Shown in pieces: positions 17,489-26,141 of a stretch of 64,000 nt of DNA (the first letter of the stretch is position 1; each line of letters begins with the position of its first letter). The notes under the pieces were generated by a model, which was given only the letters and a program-made list of their open reading frames with translations, did no database searches and was not told the origin of the DNA. The translations under genes were made by a program, and so were the position numbers. The DNA comes from Aidingimonas halophila (GTDB lineage Bacteria; Pseudomonadota; Gammaproteobacteria; Pseudomonadales; Halomonadaceae). The stretch lies in the NCBI RefSeq assembly GCF_900106955.1, contig NZ_FNNI01000007.1, forward strand, positions 1-64,000, given 5' to 3'.

Positions 17489-18220
17489 ATGGCTAACCAT
17501 CAGCAGCGAGAGGAACTGCCTGGGCGAGCGCAAAGTGGGGGGCAGACGACCAAGTTGAGTGATCGAGTTTATGGCGACATCATCGATCGCATTATCAAAC
17601 GGGAATTCGAGGAAGGGGACCGACTGCCTTCGGAAGAGGCGTTAGCACGCTCCCATGGGGTGTCTCGTCCGATCGTGCGCGAGGCACTGGCACGGTTGCG
17701 CAAGGATGGATTGGTGGACTCACATCGCGGTGCCGGCAGTTTCGTGCGTCGCCGTCCGACACGTGCGATGCTGGACTTTGCCCCGCTGGAAAGCCTCGCG
17801 GACATTCAGCGTTGCTTCGAATTCCGTATCGCTGTCGAGACGGAGTCTGCCCGGTTGGCTGCTCTCAACGCCACTGATGAAGACCGTCAGGCCGTGGGTG
17901 AGGCGCTGGGATTGCTGGAACAACGCATCCGTGACAACGCCCTCGGGGTGGATGCCGACTTCGGTTTTCATCTCGCCATCGCCAGGGCCACCCACAATCG
18001 TTACTTTTCCGATACTCTGCTATCGCTCGAGCAACCGATCACGTATGGCCAGAACCTGGCACGCGGTCTTGGTTTGCGACGCCCCTTGCATCATCTTCCG
18101 GAAGTGCAGGAAGAACATCGACACATAGCCGATAGCATCCTGACGGGCGATAGCGAGGCCGCTGCACGCCACATGCAGGCGCATCTCGGCAACTCCCGCC
18201 GTCGGGTATTTCAGGGCTGA
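17489..18220 (+). CDS. FadR-family (GntR) transcriptional regulator of the tartrate locus
   Basis: A 243-residue regulator with a winged HTH (about residues 27-90: KLSDRVYGDIIDRIIKREFEEGDRLPSEEALARSHGVSRPIVREALARL) and an FCD domain with the metal-site pattern DFGFHLAIARATHN and LPEVQEEHRHI. It starts at ATG 17489 behind AGGAGAGGGG; a TTG directly before it is less likely. The gene stands immediately upstream of the TctC-TctA-TctB importer and the tartrate dehydratase-like enzyme, all on the same strand, so it very likely controls them in response to their substrate. Confidence 0.9.
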   Translation: MANHQQREELPGRAQSGGQTTKLSDRVYGDIIDRIIKREFEEGDRLPSEEALARSHGVSRPIVREALARLRKDGLVDSHRGAGSFVRRRPTRAMLDFAPLESLADIQRCFEFRIAVETESARLAALNATDEDRQAVGEALGLLEQRIRDNALGVDADFGFHLAIARATHNRYFSDTLLSLEQPITYGQNLARGLGLRRPLHHLPEVQEEHRHIADSILTGDSEAAARHMQAHLGNSRRRVFQG

Positions 18221-18247
18221 GTACGACGTCAGTGTCAGCACCCGTAC

Positions 18248-18275
18248 TTGACAACTTTTACAACTTGGCTAGCTT
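18248..18275 (+). promoter_or_regulatory. Possible promoter/operator upstream of tctC
   Basis: A consensus -35 hexamer TTGACA lies at 18248-18253; TAGCTT, 16 bases further on, would be a weak -10. Overlapping it is a direct repeat, ACAACTT at 18251-18257 and 18260-18266. This is a candidate regulator site in the 183-base gap before tctC. Confidence 0.35.
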
Positions 18276-18403
18276 CCTAATCAGGGCCCTGCCATCGTCC
18301 CAATGGCGGCCTGATTCAGACGCAGCGTCCATACGATAAGACATAACAGGGCGACTGCATCGAGGTAACGCTTACTGCATAACAACGATCGGGAGCATGC
18401 CAA

Positions 18404-19366
18404 ATGAAGTTCAATCGCAAACCACTTGTCGTGGCCATATCAACCCTGGCCGTAGTCGGGTTCAGTATGGCGGCGCAGGCAGACTATCCGGAAGAAGACA
18501 TCACCTATATCATTCCCTTCGACCCTGGTGGTGAATCGGATGTGACCGCGCGATTCCAGGAACCGATTCTGGAAGAAGAACTGGGGGTCAGCGTGAATGT
18601 GACGCACCAGCCCGGCGGCGGTGGTGCCGTGGCCTGGAGCCAGTTCCAGAATGATGCGGAACCCGATGGGTACGAGATCATCGGCGTCAATATCCCCCAT
18701 ATCATCGGTCAGCCGATTCAGCGTAGCGACGCCGGCTTCGAAACCGATGACTGGCGTATCGTGACGTTCTTCCACTCCACTCCCAATGCGCTGATCGTGC
18801 CTGACGACAGCCCCTATGAAACGCTCGATGATCTGGTCGAGGATGCCAAGGAAAATCCGGAATCCATCACGCTGGGGGGTAGCGGCACCTATAGTGCCAA
18901 CCATCTCGGTATGCTGCGTTTCGAAGAGGCTGCCGACATTGATCTGACTTACATCCCTTTCACCGGCACAGGCCCCCTCAAGGGAGCCATCGAAGGTAAC
19001 CATCTGTCCGGTATTTTCAACTACACCATGCTGGGAACCGAGATGGAGGATGAAGCTCGTGTCCTGGCCGTGGCTTCAGAAGAACGTGTCAAGGCATTGC
19101 CGGATGCGCCGACCTTCAAGGAGCAGGGCTACGATATCGTCGGTGGCGCCTACCGAGGTGTGGCGGTCCCCAAAGACACACCGGATGAAGTGGTCGAAAC
19201 CCTGGAAGATGCCTTTGCCAAGGCTAACGAGGAAATCGCTTCCAAGCAGGAGCCGCTCGGCTTCGTGATGGAAGATATCACCGGTGAGGAAGTCGACGAG
19301 GTCATTGGCCAACTACGAGACGCTTACGGACCGATCCTCGAAGAAGCTGCCGAAGAAGAGGAGTAA
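18404..19366 (+). CDS. tctC: Tripartite tricarboxylate transporter substrate-binding protein (TctC family)
   Basis: A 320-residue periplasmic protein with signal peptide (1-26, ending AQA). The mature N-terminus shows the TctC/Bug family pattern YPEEDITYIIPFDPGGESDVTAR, followed by the GGGGAVAWS loop that binds the carboxylate ligand, and a later GGSGTYSANHLG segment. The C-terminus is a run of glutamates, in keeping with a halophilic proteome. In context with a D-tartrate dehydratase-like enzyme, tartrate or a related hydroxy-dicarboxylate is the likely ligand (inference). Confidence 0.92.
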   Translation: MKFNRKPLVVAISTLAVVGFSMAAQADYPEEDITYIIPFDPGGESDVTARFQEPILEEELGVSVNVTHQPGGGGAVAWSQFQNDAEPDGYEIIGVNIPHIIGQPIQRSDAGFETDDWRIVTFFHSTPNALIVPDDSPYETLDDLVEDAKENPESITLGGSGTYSANHLGMLRFEEAADIDLTYIPFTGTGPLKGAIEGNHLSGIFNYTMLGTEMEDEARVLAVASEERVKALPDAPTFKEQGYDIVGGAYRGVAVPKDTPDEVVETLEDAFAKANEEIASKQEPLGFVMEDITGEEVDEVIGQLRDAYGPILEEAAEEEE

Positions 19367-19379
19367 GTTGCTCTCCCTC

Positions 19380-19420
19380 GCTACCCGGTTTCGTGAATCG
19401 CGGAGCTGGGTGGCTTTTTT
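19380..19420 (+). terminator. Attenuator-like intrinsic terminator between tctC and tctA
   Basis: GCTACCCGG (19380-19388) can pair over all nine positions, two of them G-U, with CTGGGTGGC (19406-19414), followed directly by six T residues (19415-19420). It lies in the 138-base gap after tctC. A partial terminator here would give far more binding protein than membrane subunits, the usual stoichiometry for such importers. Confidence 0.75.
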
Positions 19421-19504
19421 AGTGGATTCTTCTTCATCTTCAGGCGTGATCCTCATTATGTGGGTAACGCCATGATTTCGCCCGACGCCACGCTGGAGAG
19501 ATAG

Positions 19505-21061
19505 ATGGAGATGCTGCTGCAGGCACTGTCTTCGGTGCTGACGCTGGAAAGCTTTTTGACGGTATTGGTCGGTGTGACGCTGGGGCTGTTCATCGGGTCG
19601 TTGCCTGGCTTGACGGCGACCATGGCACTGGCGGTATTGCTGCCTTTCACATTTTCCATGGAGGCCTTGCAGGGACTGATCGCTCTGGGCGCCGTGTACA
19701 TGGGATCGATTTATGGTGGCGCCTTCACCGCCATCCTGATCAATACCCCCGGTACCCCCTCATCCATTGCCACCACCTTCGATGGCTACCCCATGGCGAA
19801 ACAGGGGCGAGCCTACGAAGCGCTGGCGGGAGCGACCATGGCCTCGGTCGTGGGTGGGGTCGTCGGGGTTATCTTCCTGTTGCTACTGGCACCGCCGCTG
19901 GCGCGGTTGGCCGTGGCTTTCGGTCCTGCCGAGATGTTCTGGGTCGCGATGCTGGGGCTGACGCTGGTTGCCAGCTTGTCAAGCGGCTCGCTGCTCAAGG
20001 GGCTGCTGGCAGGTTGTATCGGCATGATGTTGAGCACCATCGGGGTATCACCCGTGGGTGGCGAAACCCGCTTCACATTCGGCTATCCGCCACTCCAGGG
20101 TGGGATCGAGTTGATCGTGGCACTGATCGGTCTGTTCGTGATTCCTGAACTGCTGACCATGGCGGCGGAGGGTCGGGGAGCCATTCCCAGTGGTGGTGAA
20201 CTGCGTAAGCGCGAGCTATCCATCGGCCGTATCGCCCGCCAGGTGTTCGGCAGACCGGCCAATCTAATCCGCTCCTGCTTGATCGGACAGCTCGTCGCCA
20301 TCATTCCCGGTGCAGGCGGGAACGTCACGAGTCTGGTGGCCTATAACGAAGCGCGTCGATTTTCCAAGGATCCGAAAAGTTTCGGCAAAGGCAACCTGGA
20401 AGGTGTGGTCGCTTCAGAATCGAGCAATAACGTCATGGTCGCAGGCAGCATGATACCGCTGTTGACGCTGGGTATTCCCGGCGCGCCCCCGGATGCCATC
20501 ATCTTGGGCGTGCTGCTGCTGCATGGCCTGCGTCCAGGACTCGACCTGTTCACCGAAACGGGCGTCTTGACCAACGGCTTCATCCTTTCGATGGGGCTGG
20601 CCGCCCTGATGCTGCTGCCGATTGGTTTATTGGGTGGTCGGATCATTCATCGTGCGGTGATCCGTACGCCGTACTACTTCCTGGTACCCAGTATTGCCAT
20701 GGTCACTATTCTGGGCACCTTCGCATTACGCAACAGTATCGTCGATGTCGGCATCATGCTGATTCTGGGCACAGCAGGCTATTTTCTACGGCTGATCGGC
20801 ATTCATGCCGCCCCCATCGTGTTGGGGCTGATTCTCGGTGGTATCGCCGAGCAAGGCTATGTGCAGACGATGCTGGCTGCGGTAGCGGATCCTGTTCCCT
20901 GGTTGCGGCTGCTCCAGAATCCCTTGTCGAAGATATTGGCCGGACTGGTGCTGGTCGGCGCGGCCACGGCCCTGATTCCCATCTGGCTGGAGCGTAGCGG
21001 CCGGTTGGCACGAGTCGATCAGGAACCGAATGCCCCGGGTGACCAGAAGGAGGAGACATGA
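19505..21061 (+). CDS. tctA: Tripartite tricarboxylate transporter large membrane subunit (TctA)
   Basis: A 518-residue integral membrane protein with about eleven to twelve helices. It carries the family hallmarks: the N-terminal GLFIGSLPGLTATMALAVLLPFTF segment, the SIYGGAFTAILINTPGTPSSIATTFDGYPMAKQG signature, and IIPGAGGNVTSLVAYNEA. It forms the translocation channel with TctB. Its stop overlaps the tctB start by four bases. TctA follows TctC directly, a C-A-B order instead of the classic C-B-A order. Confidence 0.95.
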   Translation: MEMLLQALSSVLTLESFLTVLVGVTLGLFIGSLPGLTATMALAVLLPFTFSMEALQGLIALGAVYMGSIYGGAFTAILINTPGTPSSIATTFDGYPMAKQGRAYEALAGATMASVVGGVVGVIFLLLLAPPLARLAVAFGPAEMFWVAMLGLTLVASLSSGSLLKGLLAGCIGMMLSTIGVSPVGGETRFTFGYPPLQGGIELIVALIGLFVIPELLTMAAEGRGAIPSGGELRKRELSIGRIARQVFGRPANLIRSCLIGQLVAIIPGAGGNVTSLVAYNEARRFSKDPKSFGKGNLEGVVASESSNNVMVAGSMIPLLTLGIPGAPPDAIILGVLLLHGLRPGLDLFTETGVLTNGFILSMGLAALMLLPIGLLGGRIIHRAVIRTPYYFLVPSIAMVTILGTFALRNSIVDVGIMLILGTAGYFLRLIGIHAAPIVLGLILGGIAEQGYVQTMLAAVADPVPWLRLLQNPLSKILAGLVLVGAATALIPIWLERSGRLARVDQEPNAPGDQKEET

Positions 21062-21513
21062 TCCTGCGTCTCAATACCGATGTCGTCGCCGGCCTGGTGG
21101 GGCTCGCCTTTGCCGCGCTCCTCTGGTTGCCTCATGGGAGCATGGGGCGCTTGAGCATCCTCTTTCCGCGAGCGGTACTGGTGATTCTGGTACTGCTGTC
21201 CGTGGTGTTGATCATCAAGGGATTCATTCGGCCCGGGGAGCGTCGTGTCGAAATTACCGGTAGTCCACGCCGACTGATGGTCGTTGCGATTGGTTTTTTC
21301 GTATGGTGGATTGCTATCAATCATATCGGCTTTCTGGTTTCGACGGTGGTGGCCTTCTACGCCCTGACCTGGTACCTCGCCAGCGTCGAGGGACCCGTCA
21401 GCTGGCATCGGCTCCTGCGCTGGAGCCCGGCGATTCTCTTGTTGGTCGGTGTCTTCTATCTGACGTTCAAGGAAGTGCTCAACATTCGTTTGCCGGCCGG
21501 CTTCTTGATCTAA
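21058..21513 (+). CDS. tctB: Tripartite tricarboxylate transporter small membrane subunit (TctB)
   Basis: A 151-residue protein with four predicted helices, the size and layout of TctB proteins. Residues such as DVVAGLVGLAFAALLWLP at the N-terminus and LIKGFIRPGERR after the second helix fit the family. It overlaps the tctA stop by ATGA and ends ten bases before the tartrate dehydratase-like gene, so all four genes form one operon. Confidence 0.87.
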   Translation: MILRLNTDVVAGLVGLAFAALLWLPHGSMGRLSILFPRAVLVILVLLSVVLIIKGFIRPGERRVEITGSPRRLMVVAIGFFVWWIAINHIGFLVSTVVAFYALTWYLASVEGPVSWHRLLRWSPAILLLVGVFYLTFKEVLNIRLPAGFLI

Positions 21514-21523
21514 AGGTGACAGC

Positions 21524-22687
21524 ATGAAAATTACCGACATTCGCGAGGCCCGTGTCTCGATCGCGTCCGATATCGCCAATGCCTATATCTCCTTTGCCAG
21601 GATGGATGTCTCGGTGCTGGCCATTCATACCGATGTCACGGTCGATGGTCAGCCGGTGATCGGCTATGGCTTCAATTCCAACGGTCGCTATGCGCAGAGT
21701 GGCTTGTTGCGGGAACGATTCCTGCCACGCCTGAGAGAAGCCGACCCCGCTTCACTGCTGGATGACAATGGAACCAACCTGGACCCGTTCCGGGTCTGGG
21801 ATGTCCTGATGGCCAACGAGAAACCGGGAGGGCACGGAGAACGCTCGGTGGCGGTGGGCATCATCGATATGGCGATTTGGGATATCGTCGCCAAGGTTGA
21901 GCGCCGTTCGTTGGCACAATTGCTGGCAGAACGTTACGGCGACGGTGAACCGGATCCACGCGTCCCCGTCTATGCTGCCGGTGGGTACTACTATCCCGAT
22001 AAGGAAATTCGCGGTCTCCAGGAGGAGATGCAGGATTACCTGGATATGGGCTATACCGCCACCAAAATGAAGATCGGGGGCGTGCCGCTGGAAGATGACC
22101 TGCGCCGCATCGAAGCGGCCCTGGATATCGTGGGAGACCCGGCGTGTCTGGCAGTGGATGCCAATGGTCGTTTCGATCTCCAGACCACGCTGGCATTTGC
22201 CCAAGGCATGGCTCCCTATGGATTGCGCTGGTTCGAGGAGGCCGGCGATCCACTCGATTACGCATTGCAGTTGCAACTCGGCGAGCATTATGCGCCGCCG
22301 TCGGCGACGGGTGAAAACCTTTTCTCTCATCAGGACGTGCGCAATCTGCTGCGCTATGCCGGCATGCGTTCGGATAGAGACGTGCTGCAGATGGACCCCG
22401 CGCTCTCCTACGGCCTGGTCGAATACCTTCGCATGCTCGATGTACTGAAGACGCATGGCTGGTCGCCGCGTCAGTGCATTCCTCATGGGGGACATCAGTT
22501 TGCCTTGAACATTGCCGCTGGACTCAAGCTGGGCGGTAACGAGTCCTATCCCCGGGTGTTCGCTCCGTTCGGGGGATTTGCCGACTCCACCCCGATCGAG
22601 CAGGGGCGGGTGGCAATGCCGCAGATACCGGGAATCGGGTTCGAGGACAAACGTGAACTGATGGCGCTTTTCCACGACGCGCTTTAA
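21524..22687 (+). CDS. tarD: Enolase-superfamily dehydratase, D(-)-tartrate dehydratase-like
   Basis: A 387-residue member of the mandelate racemase/muconate lactonising enzyme group. It matches the Bradyrhizobium D-tartrate dehydratase along its whole length: YGFNSNGRYAQ, NEKPGGHGERSVAVGIIDMAIWD, VYAAGGYYYP, the catalytic KMK motif (residues 181-183), metal ligands in VDANGRFD, RWFEEAGDPLDY and ATGENLFSHQD, and the catalytic His region CIPHGGHQF. It would dehydrate D-tartrate to oxaloacetate. An AAAGGTGAC ribosome site precedes it. Encoding next to TctCAB and a FadR-type regulator supports uptake and breakdown of tartrate; a related hydroxy-acid cannot be excluded. Confidence 0.88.
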   Translation: MKITDIREARVSIASDIANAYISFARMDVSVLAIHTDVTVDGQPVIGYGFNSNGRYAQSGLLRERFLPRLREADPASLLDDNGTNLDPFRVWDVLMANEKPGGHGERSVAVGIIDMAIWDIVAKVERRSLAQLLAERYGDGEPDPRVPVYAAGGYYYPDKEIRGLQEEMQDYLDMGYTATKMKIGGVPLEDDLRRIEAALDIVGDPACLAVDANGRFDLQTTLAFAQGMAPYGLRWFEEAGDPLDYALQLQLGEHYAPPSATGENLFSHQDVRNLLRYAGMRSDRDVLQMDPALSYGLVEYLRMLDVLKTHGWSPRQCIPHGGHQFALNIAAGLKLGGNESYPRVFAPFGGFADSTPIEQGRVAMPQIPGIGFEDKRELMALFHDAL

Positions 22688-22735
22688 CGATGTGTCTTGG
22701 CAGCGGAATCGGGACTTGCTATGGTTAATCCAGCA

Positions 22736-22754
22736 TATGGAATTATTTTCCATA
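22736..22754. promoter_or_regulatory. Perfect 19-bp palindrome TATGGAA-N5-TTCCATA
   Basis: TATGGAA (22736-22742), TTATT, TTCCATA (22748-22754) is a perfect interrupted palindrome in the gap between the tartrate dehydratase and the DUF1499 gene. Its TGGAA-N5-TTCCA core resembles operators of IclR-family regulators. No IclR gene is in the window. Confidence 0.5.
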
Positions 22755-22827
22755 AATGATTCCGATGGTTGATGACAGTGGTCATAATGTTTTGCTGATA
22801 GGTCCATAGATAGCGAGGAACGCCACC

Positions 22828-23247
22828 ATGATGACCAATCCCTTGACGCGTAAGCGCCCATCCCACATCGGGGTTCACCATGGTCGACTGGCCAGTTGCC
22901 CGAACTCTCCCAACAGTGTCTGCAGCCAGGCCGAGGACAACGCCCATTATGTGGCACCGCTCGATCCCGGTAACCGCAGCAAGCAGGAGTTGATGGCACG
23001 TCTGCGAATCGCCATCGAAGGTTGTGAGGATGTGGAAGTCGTGACAGTGGATGATGGCTATCTGCATGCGGAATGTCACTCACCGTTGCTGGGGTTCGTC
23101 GACGACCTGGAATTTCTCTGGAGTGACGACGAAGGAGTCTGTCACGTCCGTAGTGCATCCCGCCTGGGCGTTACCGATCTCGGCAAGAACCGGGCGCGTG
23201 TCGAAAAGCTGCGTATGCTGTTGGAAGGGTGGGGCTTCTGCGATTAA
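22828..23247 (+). CDS. DUF1499 domain protein
   Basis: A 139-residue soluble protein of unknown function. The DUF1499 pattern is clear: RPSHIGVHHGRLASCPNSPNSVCSQ at the start, and FVDDLEFLWSDDEGVCHVRSASRLGVTDLGKNRARVEKLR at the end. No signal peptide or membrane helix is visible. It ends ten bases before the endonuclease V gene on the same strand, so the two may be co-transcribed. Confidence 0.85.
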   Translation: MMTNPLTRKRPSHIGVHHGRLASCPNSPNSVCSQAEDNAHYVAPLDPGNRSKQELMARLRIAIEGCEDVEVVTVDDGYLHAECHSPLLGFVDDLEFLWSDDEGVCHVRSASRLGVTDLGKNRARVEKLRMLLEGWGFCD

Positions 23248-23259
23248 CGTAGGAGCATG

Positions 23260-23934
23260 ATGGAATCCTTGCATGACTGGGATGTCACGCCGGCCCAGGC
23301 GGTGGCACTTCAACAGTGTCTGGCGGCCAGCGTCGAACGGGACGATCGCATCGCCGATGTCCAGCGCATCGCCGGTGTCGATATCGGTTTCGAGGATGAC
23401 GGCGAGACGACTCGTGCCGCTGTCGTGGTTCTGAAGTGGCCAGGGCTCGGTGAACTGGAACGGGCCGTGCACCGTGAACCGACTCGTATGCCTTATATTC
23501 CCGGCCTGCTGTCATTCCGCGAAGTGCCCGCCGCGCTGCAAGCCTTCGCACGACTGACACACTCTCCCGATCTGGTCATGGTCGATGGACAGGGCATTGC
23601 GCACCCACGCCGTCTCGGTGTTGCATCTCACCTGGGTCTATGGCTCGACCTGCCGACGATCGGGGTTGCCAAGAAGCGTCTGTGCGGTCGTCATGACAGT
23701 GTTCCCGAGGCGCGTGGCGCCTGGACACCGTTCTGGGATCAGGATGCACAAGGCCAGCGTGAAGAGCTGGGAGCCGTCTTGCGCTCACGTCAGGGTGTCA
23801 AACCGGTCTACGTGTCGCCTGGCCACCGGATTGGCCTCGATACCGCAGTGACATGGGTGGTGCGCTGCCTGGGACGAACCAAGTTGCCGGAGCCGACCCG
23901 GCTGGCGGATCGGCTGGCATCTCGGCGGGGATGA
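23260..23934 (+). CDS. nfi: Endonuclease V (deoxyinosine 3' endonuclease)
   Basis: A 224-residue DNA repair enzyme that nicks DNA 3' to deoxyinosine and other deaminated bases. It has the family's catalytic Asp in IAGVDIGFEDD, the wedge-region PYIPGLLSFRE, the second acidic site VMVDGQGIAHPRRLGVASHLGLWLD and the PTIGVAKKRL segment. Of two adjacent ATG codons, 23260 gives better spacing from AGGAG than 23257. It is convergent with the aldo/keto reductase, six bases apart. Confidence 0.93.
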   Translation: MESLHDWDVTPAQAVALQQCLAASVERDDRIADVQRIAGVDIGFEDDGETTRAAVVVLKWPGLGELERAVHREPTRMPYIPGLLSFREVPAALQAFARLTHSPDLVMVDGQGIAHPRRLGVASHLGLWLDLPTIGVAKKRLCGRHDSVPEARGAWTPFWDQDAQGQREELGAVLRSRQGVKPVYVSPGHRIGLDTAVTWVVRCLGRTKLPEPTRLADRLASRRG

Positions 23935-23940
23935 GAAGTA

Positions 23941-24831
23941 TCACACGATATCCAGCGCTGTTTTGCCGGATGGAGCGGGGTACAGTGCATCCAGACGTTC
24001 GATGGCTTCAGTGTCGAGTTCAATGTCGAGTGCATTGGCGTTGTCGGTGACATGCCCCGTGTCGACCGCCTTGGGAATGGCGATGACGTCGCGCTGCCCT
24101 TCGACGGGGCGTGTGGCCCATGCCAGTAGCAACTGTGCCGGTGTCAGGCGACGTTCCCTGGCCATTGACACGATATCGGCGTCGTTCAGAAGGTCCCGCC
24201 CCAGTCGTCCACCTTGAGCCAGCGGACAGTATGCCATCAGCGGTACTGCGTGTTGGCGGAGCGAGGGACGCAGCGAGTGTTCGATACCGCGTGAACCGAG
24301 ATGATAGAGCACCTGATTGACCGCACAGGCATCGCCGCCGGGACATGCTGTGAGTTTCTGCATGTCGTCGACATCGAAATTGGATACCCCAAAGCGACGG
24401 ATCTTGCCTTGCGCCTGCAAACGCTCGAAGGCCTCGAGAGTTTCCTCGAGGGGGATGCTGCCCGGCCAGTGCAGTAGATACAGGTCCAGATACTCGGTAT
24501 TCAGCCGGGCCAGGCTGTGTTCACAGGCCTTGATGGCGCTGTCGCGTCCGGCGTTCCAGGGAAAGACCTTGGAGACCAGAAAAGCCTCGTCACGGCGGTC
24601 GGAAAGGGCCTTGCCCACGACGGTTTCGGCGCCGCCGTTTCCATACATTTCGGCCGTATCGATCAGGGTCATGCCCAGATCCAGTCCTTGTTGCAGAGCG
24701 CGGATCTCGTCTCGTTCGGCCGCCAGGCCTTCCCCCATGTACCAGGTCCCCTGGCCGATCACCGGAAGTGTTTCGGCCGGCTGATCATTGGTGGCCGCCA
24801 GTTCGACCGTCGGTCTTGAATCGGATGTCAT
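23941..24831 (-). CDS. Aldo/keto reductase
   Basis: A 296-residue NADPH-dependent oxidoreductase with the AKR catalytic tetrad visible: Asp and Tyr in LIDTAEMYGNG, Lys in FLVSKVFPWN and His in LYLLHWPGSIPLEET. The GVSNFDVDDM and AIPKAV segments complete the TIM-barrel family pattern. AAGGA lies six bases before ATG 24831. No operon partner is present; the substrate is unknown. A partial IclR-like site sits just upstream. Confidence 0.9.
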   Translation of the reverse strand: MTSDSRPTVELAATNDQPAETLPVIGQGTWYMGEGLAAERDEIRALQQGLDLGMTLIDTAEMYGNGGAETVVGKALSDRRDEAFLVSKVFPWNAGRDSAIKACEHSLARLNTEYLDLYLLHWPGSIPLEETLEAFERLQAQGKIRRFGVSNFDVDDMQKLTACPGGDACAVNQVLYHLGSRGIEHSLRPSLRQHAVPLMAYCPLAQGGRLGRDLLNDADIVSMARERRLTPAQLLLAWATRPVEGQRDVIAIPKAVDTGHVTDNANALDIELDTEAIERLDALYPAPSGKTALDIV

Positions 24832-24846
24832 GGTTTGTCCTTATAG

Positions 24847-24861
24847 TGGAAATTGTTTTCA
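24847..24861. promoter_or_regulatory. Imperfect TGGAA-N5-TTTCA site upstream of the aldo/keto reductase
   Basis: TGGAAATTGTTTTCA resembles the core of the perfect palindrome at 22748 with one mismatch in the second arm, and lies 16 bases upstream of the reductase start codon. It could be a second site of the same regulator, but a single imperfect copy is weak evidence. Confidence 0.25.
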
Positions 24862-25001
24862 TCATCATGTTGGATTAGCAGACCGCTTCATGGCAAGAGG
24901 CGGTCGTGACATCAACGATCAGGCTTGAATATTGGCGACGATTGCCGCATGAATGGGGTGGGTAAGAAGGTGTTTTTCATGGTTCGTATCTAGGAGATCC
25001 C

Positions 25002-25502
25002 ATGACACAGGTGACGCGTGCCGGTATCCCCGTCGAGGTGGTCGGTACTTTTCCTCAGCCGGGTAGGCCGGCGCCGGCACTGACGCTGACGACGCAGGAA
25101 ATGCAGGATGTGACGCTGGAGAGCTTTGCAGGCAAACGCAAGGTGCTCAATATCCTCCCCAGTGTCGATACGCCGACGTGCGCGACATCGACTCGCAAGT
25201 TCAACGAACTGGCCTCGCAGATGGATAACACGGTGGTTCTCGTTGTCTCCGCCGATCTGCCGTTTGCTGCCAAACGGTTCTGTGGGGCGGAAGGCTTGGA
25301 GAACGTTATTACCCTGTCGACATTCCGCCATCCCGAGTTCCATGAAGATTACGGTGTCGCTCTATCGAGCGGACCCATGTCGGGGTTGACGGCGCGTGCC
25401 GTGATAGTCCTCGATGAGGATGACCGGGTGATCCATAGCCAGCTCGTGCCGGAAATAAAGGAAGAGCCGGATTACGATGCCGCCATGGCTGCGCTCAGGT
25501 GA
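25002..25502 (+). CDS. tpx: Thiol peroxidase (Tpx, atypical 2-Cys peroxiredoxin)
   Basis: A 166-residue thioredoxin-dependent peroxidase that detoxifies hydroperoxides. The peroxidatic Cys60 lies in [15 protein letters not shown] and the resolving Cys94 in AKRFCGAEG, positions matching the family's C61/C95 pair. The catalytic Thr/Ser and later Arg context ([14 protein letters not shown]) are also present. An AGGAGA ribosome site precedes the start. An OsmC-type hydroperoxide reductase follows 107 bases downstream, giving a small oxidative-stress group. Confidence 0.95.
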   Translation: MTQVTRAGIPVEVVGTFPQPGRPAPALTLTTQEMQDVTLESFAGKRKVLNILPSVDTPTCATSTRKFNELASQMDNTVVLVVSADLPFAAKRFCGAEGLENVITLSTFRHPEFHEDYGVALSSGPMSGLTARAVIVLDEDDRVIHSQLVPEIKEEPDYDAAMAALR

Positions 25503-25609
25503 TGGCAGCCGTGGCTAGACTCCATCTACACTGAGGTGATCGGCGCCAGTCACTTGGCCGAGTCGCTTCACCAAGGAAACTCACTCAGCGTGATCAACCA
25601 GGAGGTTGT

Positions 25610-26041
25610 ATGAGTATCAAGAAGACAGGTTCCGCCGAATGGCAAGGCAGTCTCAAGGAAGGCAAAGGCACGGTATCGACCCAAAGTGGTGCACTCAAGG
25701 ACAATCCTTACGGTTTCAAGCATCGCTTCGAGGGTGAGCCGGGCACGAATCCGGAAGAGCTGGTCGGTGCGGCGCATGCCAGCTGTTATTCGATGGCGTT
25801 ATCAATGATTCTGGGCGAGGCCGGGTTCGAGGCCGACAGCATCAAGACCGAAGCGACGGTCACTCTGGAGCCGGATGATGACGGATTCAGTGTGACACAC
25901 ATCCATCTGGATACTGCGGCACGTGTCCCTGGAGCGAGTGAGAGCGATTTTCAGGATGCTGCCAACAAAGCCAAGGCCGGCTGCCCGATTTCCAAGCTGT
26001 TGAAGGCGGAAATCACACTGACGGCCAAGCTCGACAGCTGA
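25610..26041 (+). CDS. osmC: OsmC-type organic hydroperoxide reductase
   Basis: A 143-residue protein of the OsmC subgroup. The two redox cysteines fall at residues 59 (GAAHASCYSMALS) and 125 (KAKAGCPISKLL), the same positions as in E. coli OsmC, with the conserved NPEELVGAAH motif between. It reduces organic and inorganic hydroperoxides and is classically induced by osmotic stress, which suits a halophile. CCAGGAGGT is a strong ribosome site. Confidence 0.93.
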   Translation: MSIKKTGSAEWQGSLKEGKGTVSTQSGALKDNPYGFKHRFEGEPGTNPEELVGAAHASCYSMALSMILGEAGFEADSIKTEATVTLEPDDDGFSVTHIHLDTAARVPGASESDFQDAANKAKAGCPISKLLKAEITLTAKLDS

Positions 26042-26071
26042 TCCTGGCTGTCATCCTTCCGATGGTTCCGT

Positions 26072-26098
26072 GATGCCGGCCCGGTCCGGGTCGGCATC
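26072..26098. terminator. Hairpin between convergent osmC and the amidotransferase gene
   Basis: GATGCCGGCCCGG and CCGGGTCGGCATC flank one base and form a long G/C stem (one G-U). It lies between convergent genes, so it may end transcription from both sides, but there is no T-tract on either strand. Confidence 0.45.
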
Positions 26099-26141
26099 GC
26101 AGGTGATTCAGAGACGACAACGGTCGCATGGCGCCCGCGGA

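Noticed and set aside
21752-23158. Minus-strand open frame of 468 codons
   Set aside because: It is antisense to the tartrate dehydratase and DUF1499 genes, which have strong family matches; the frame has no recognisable domain.
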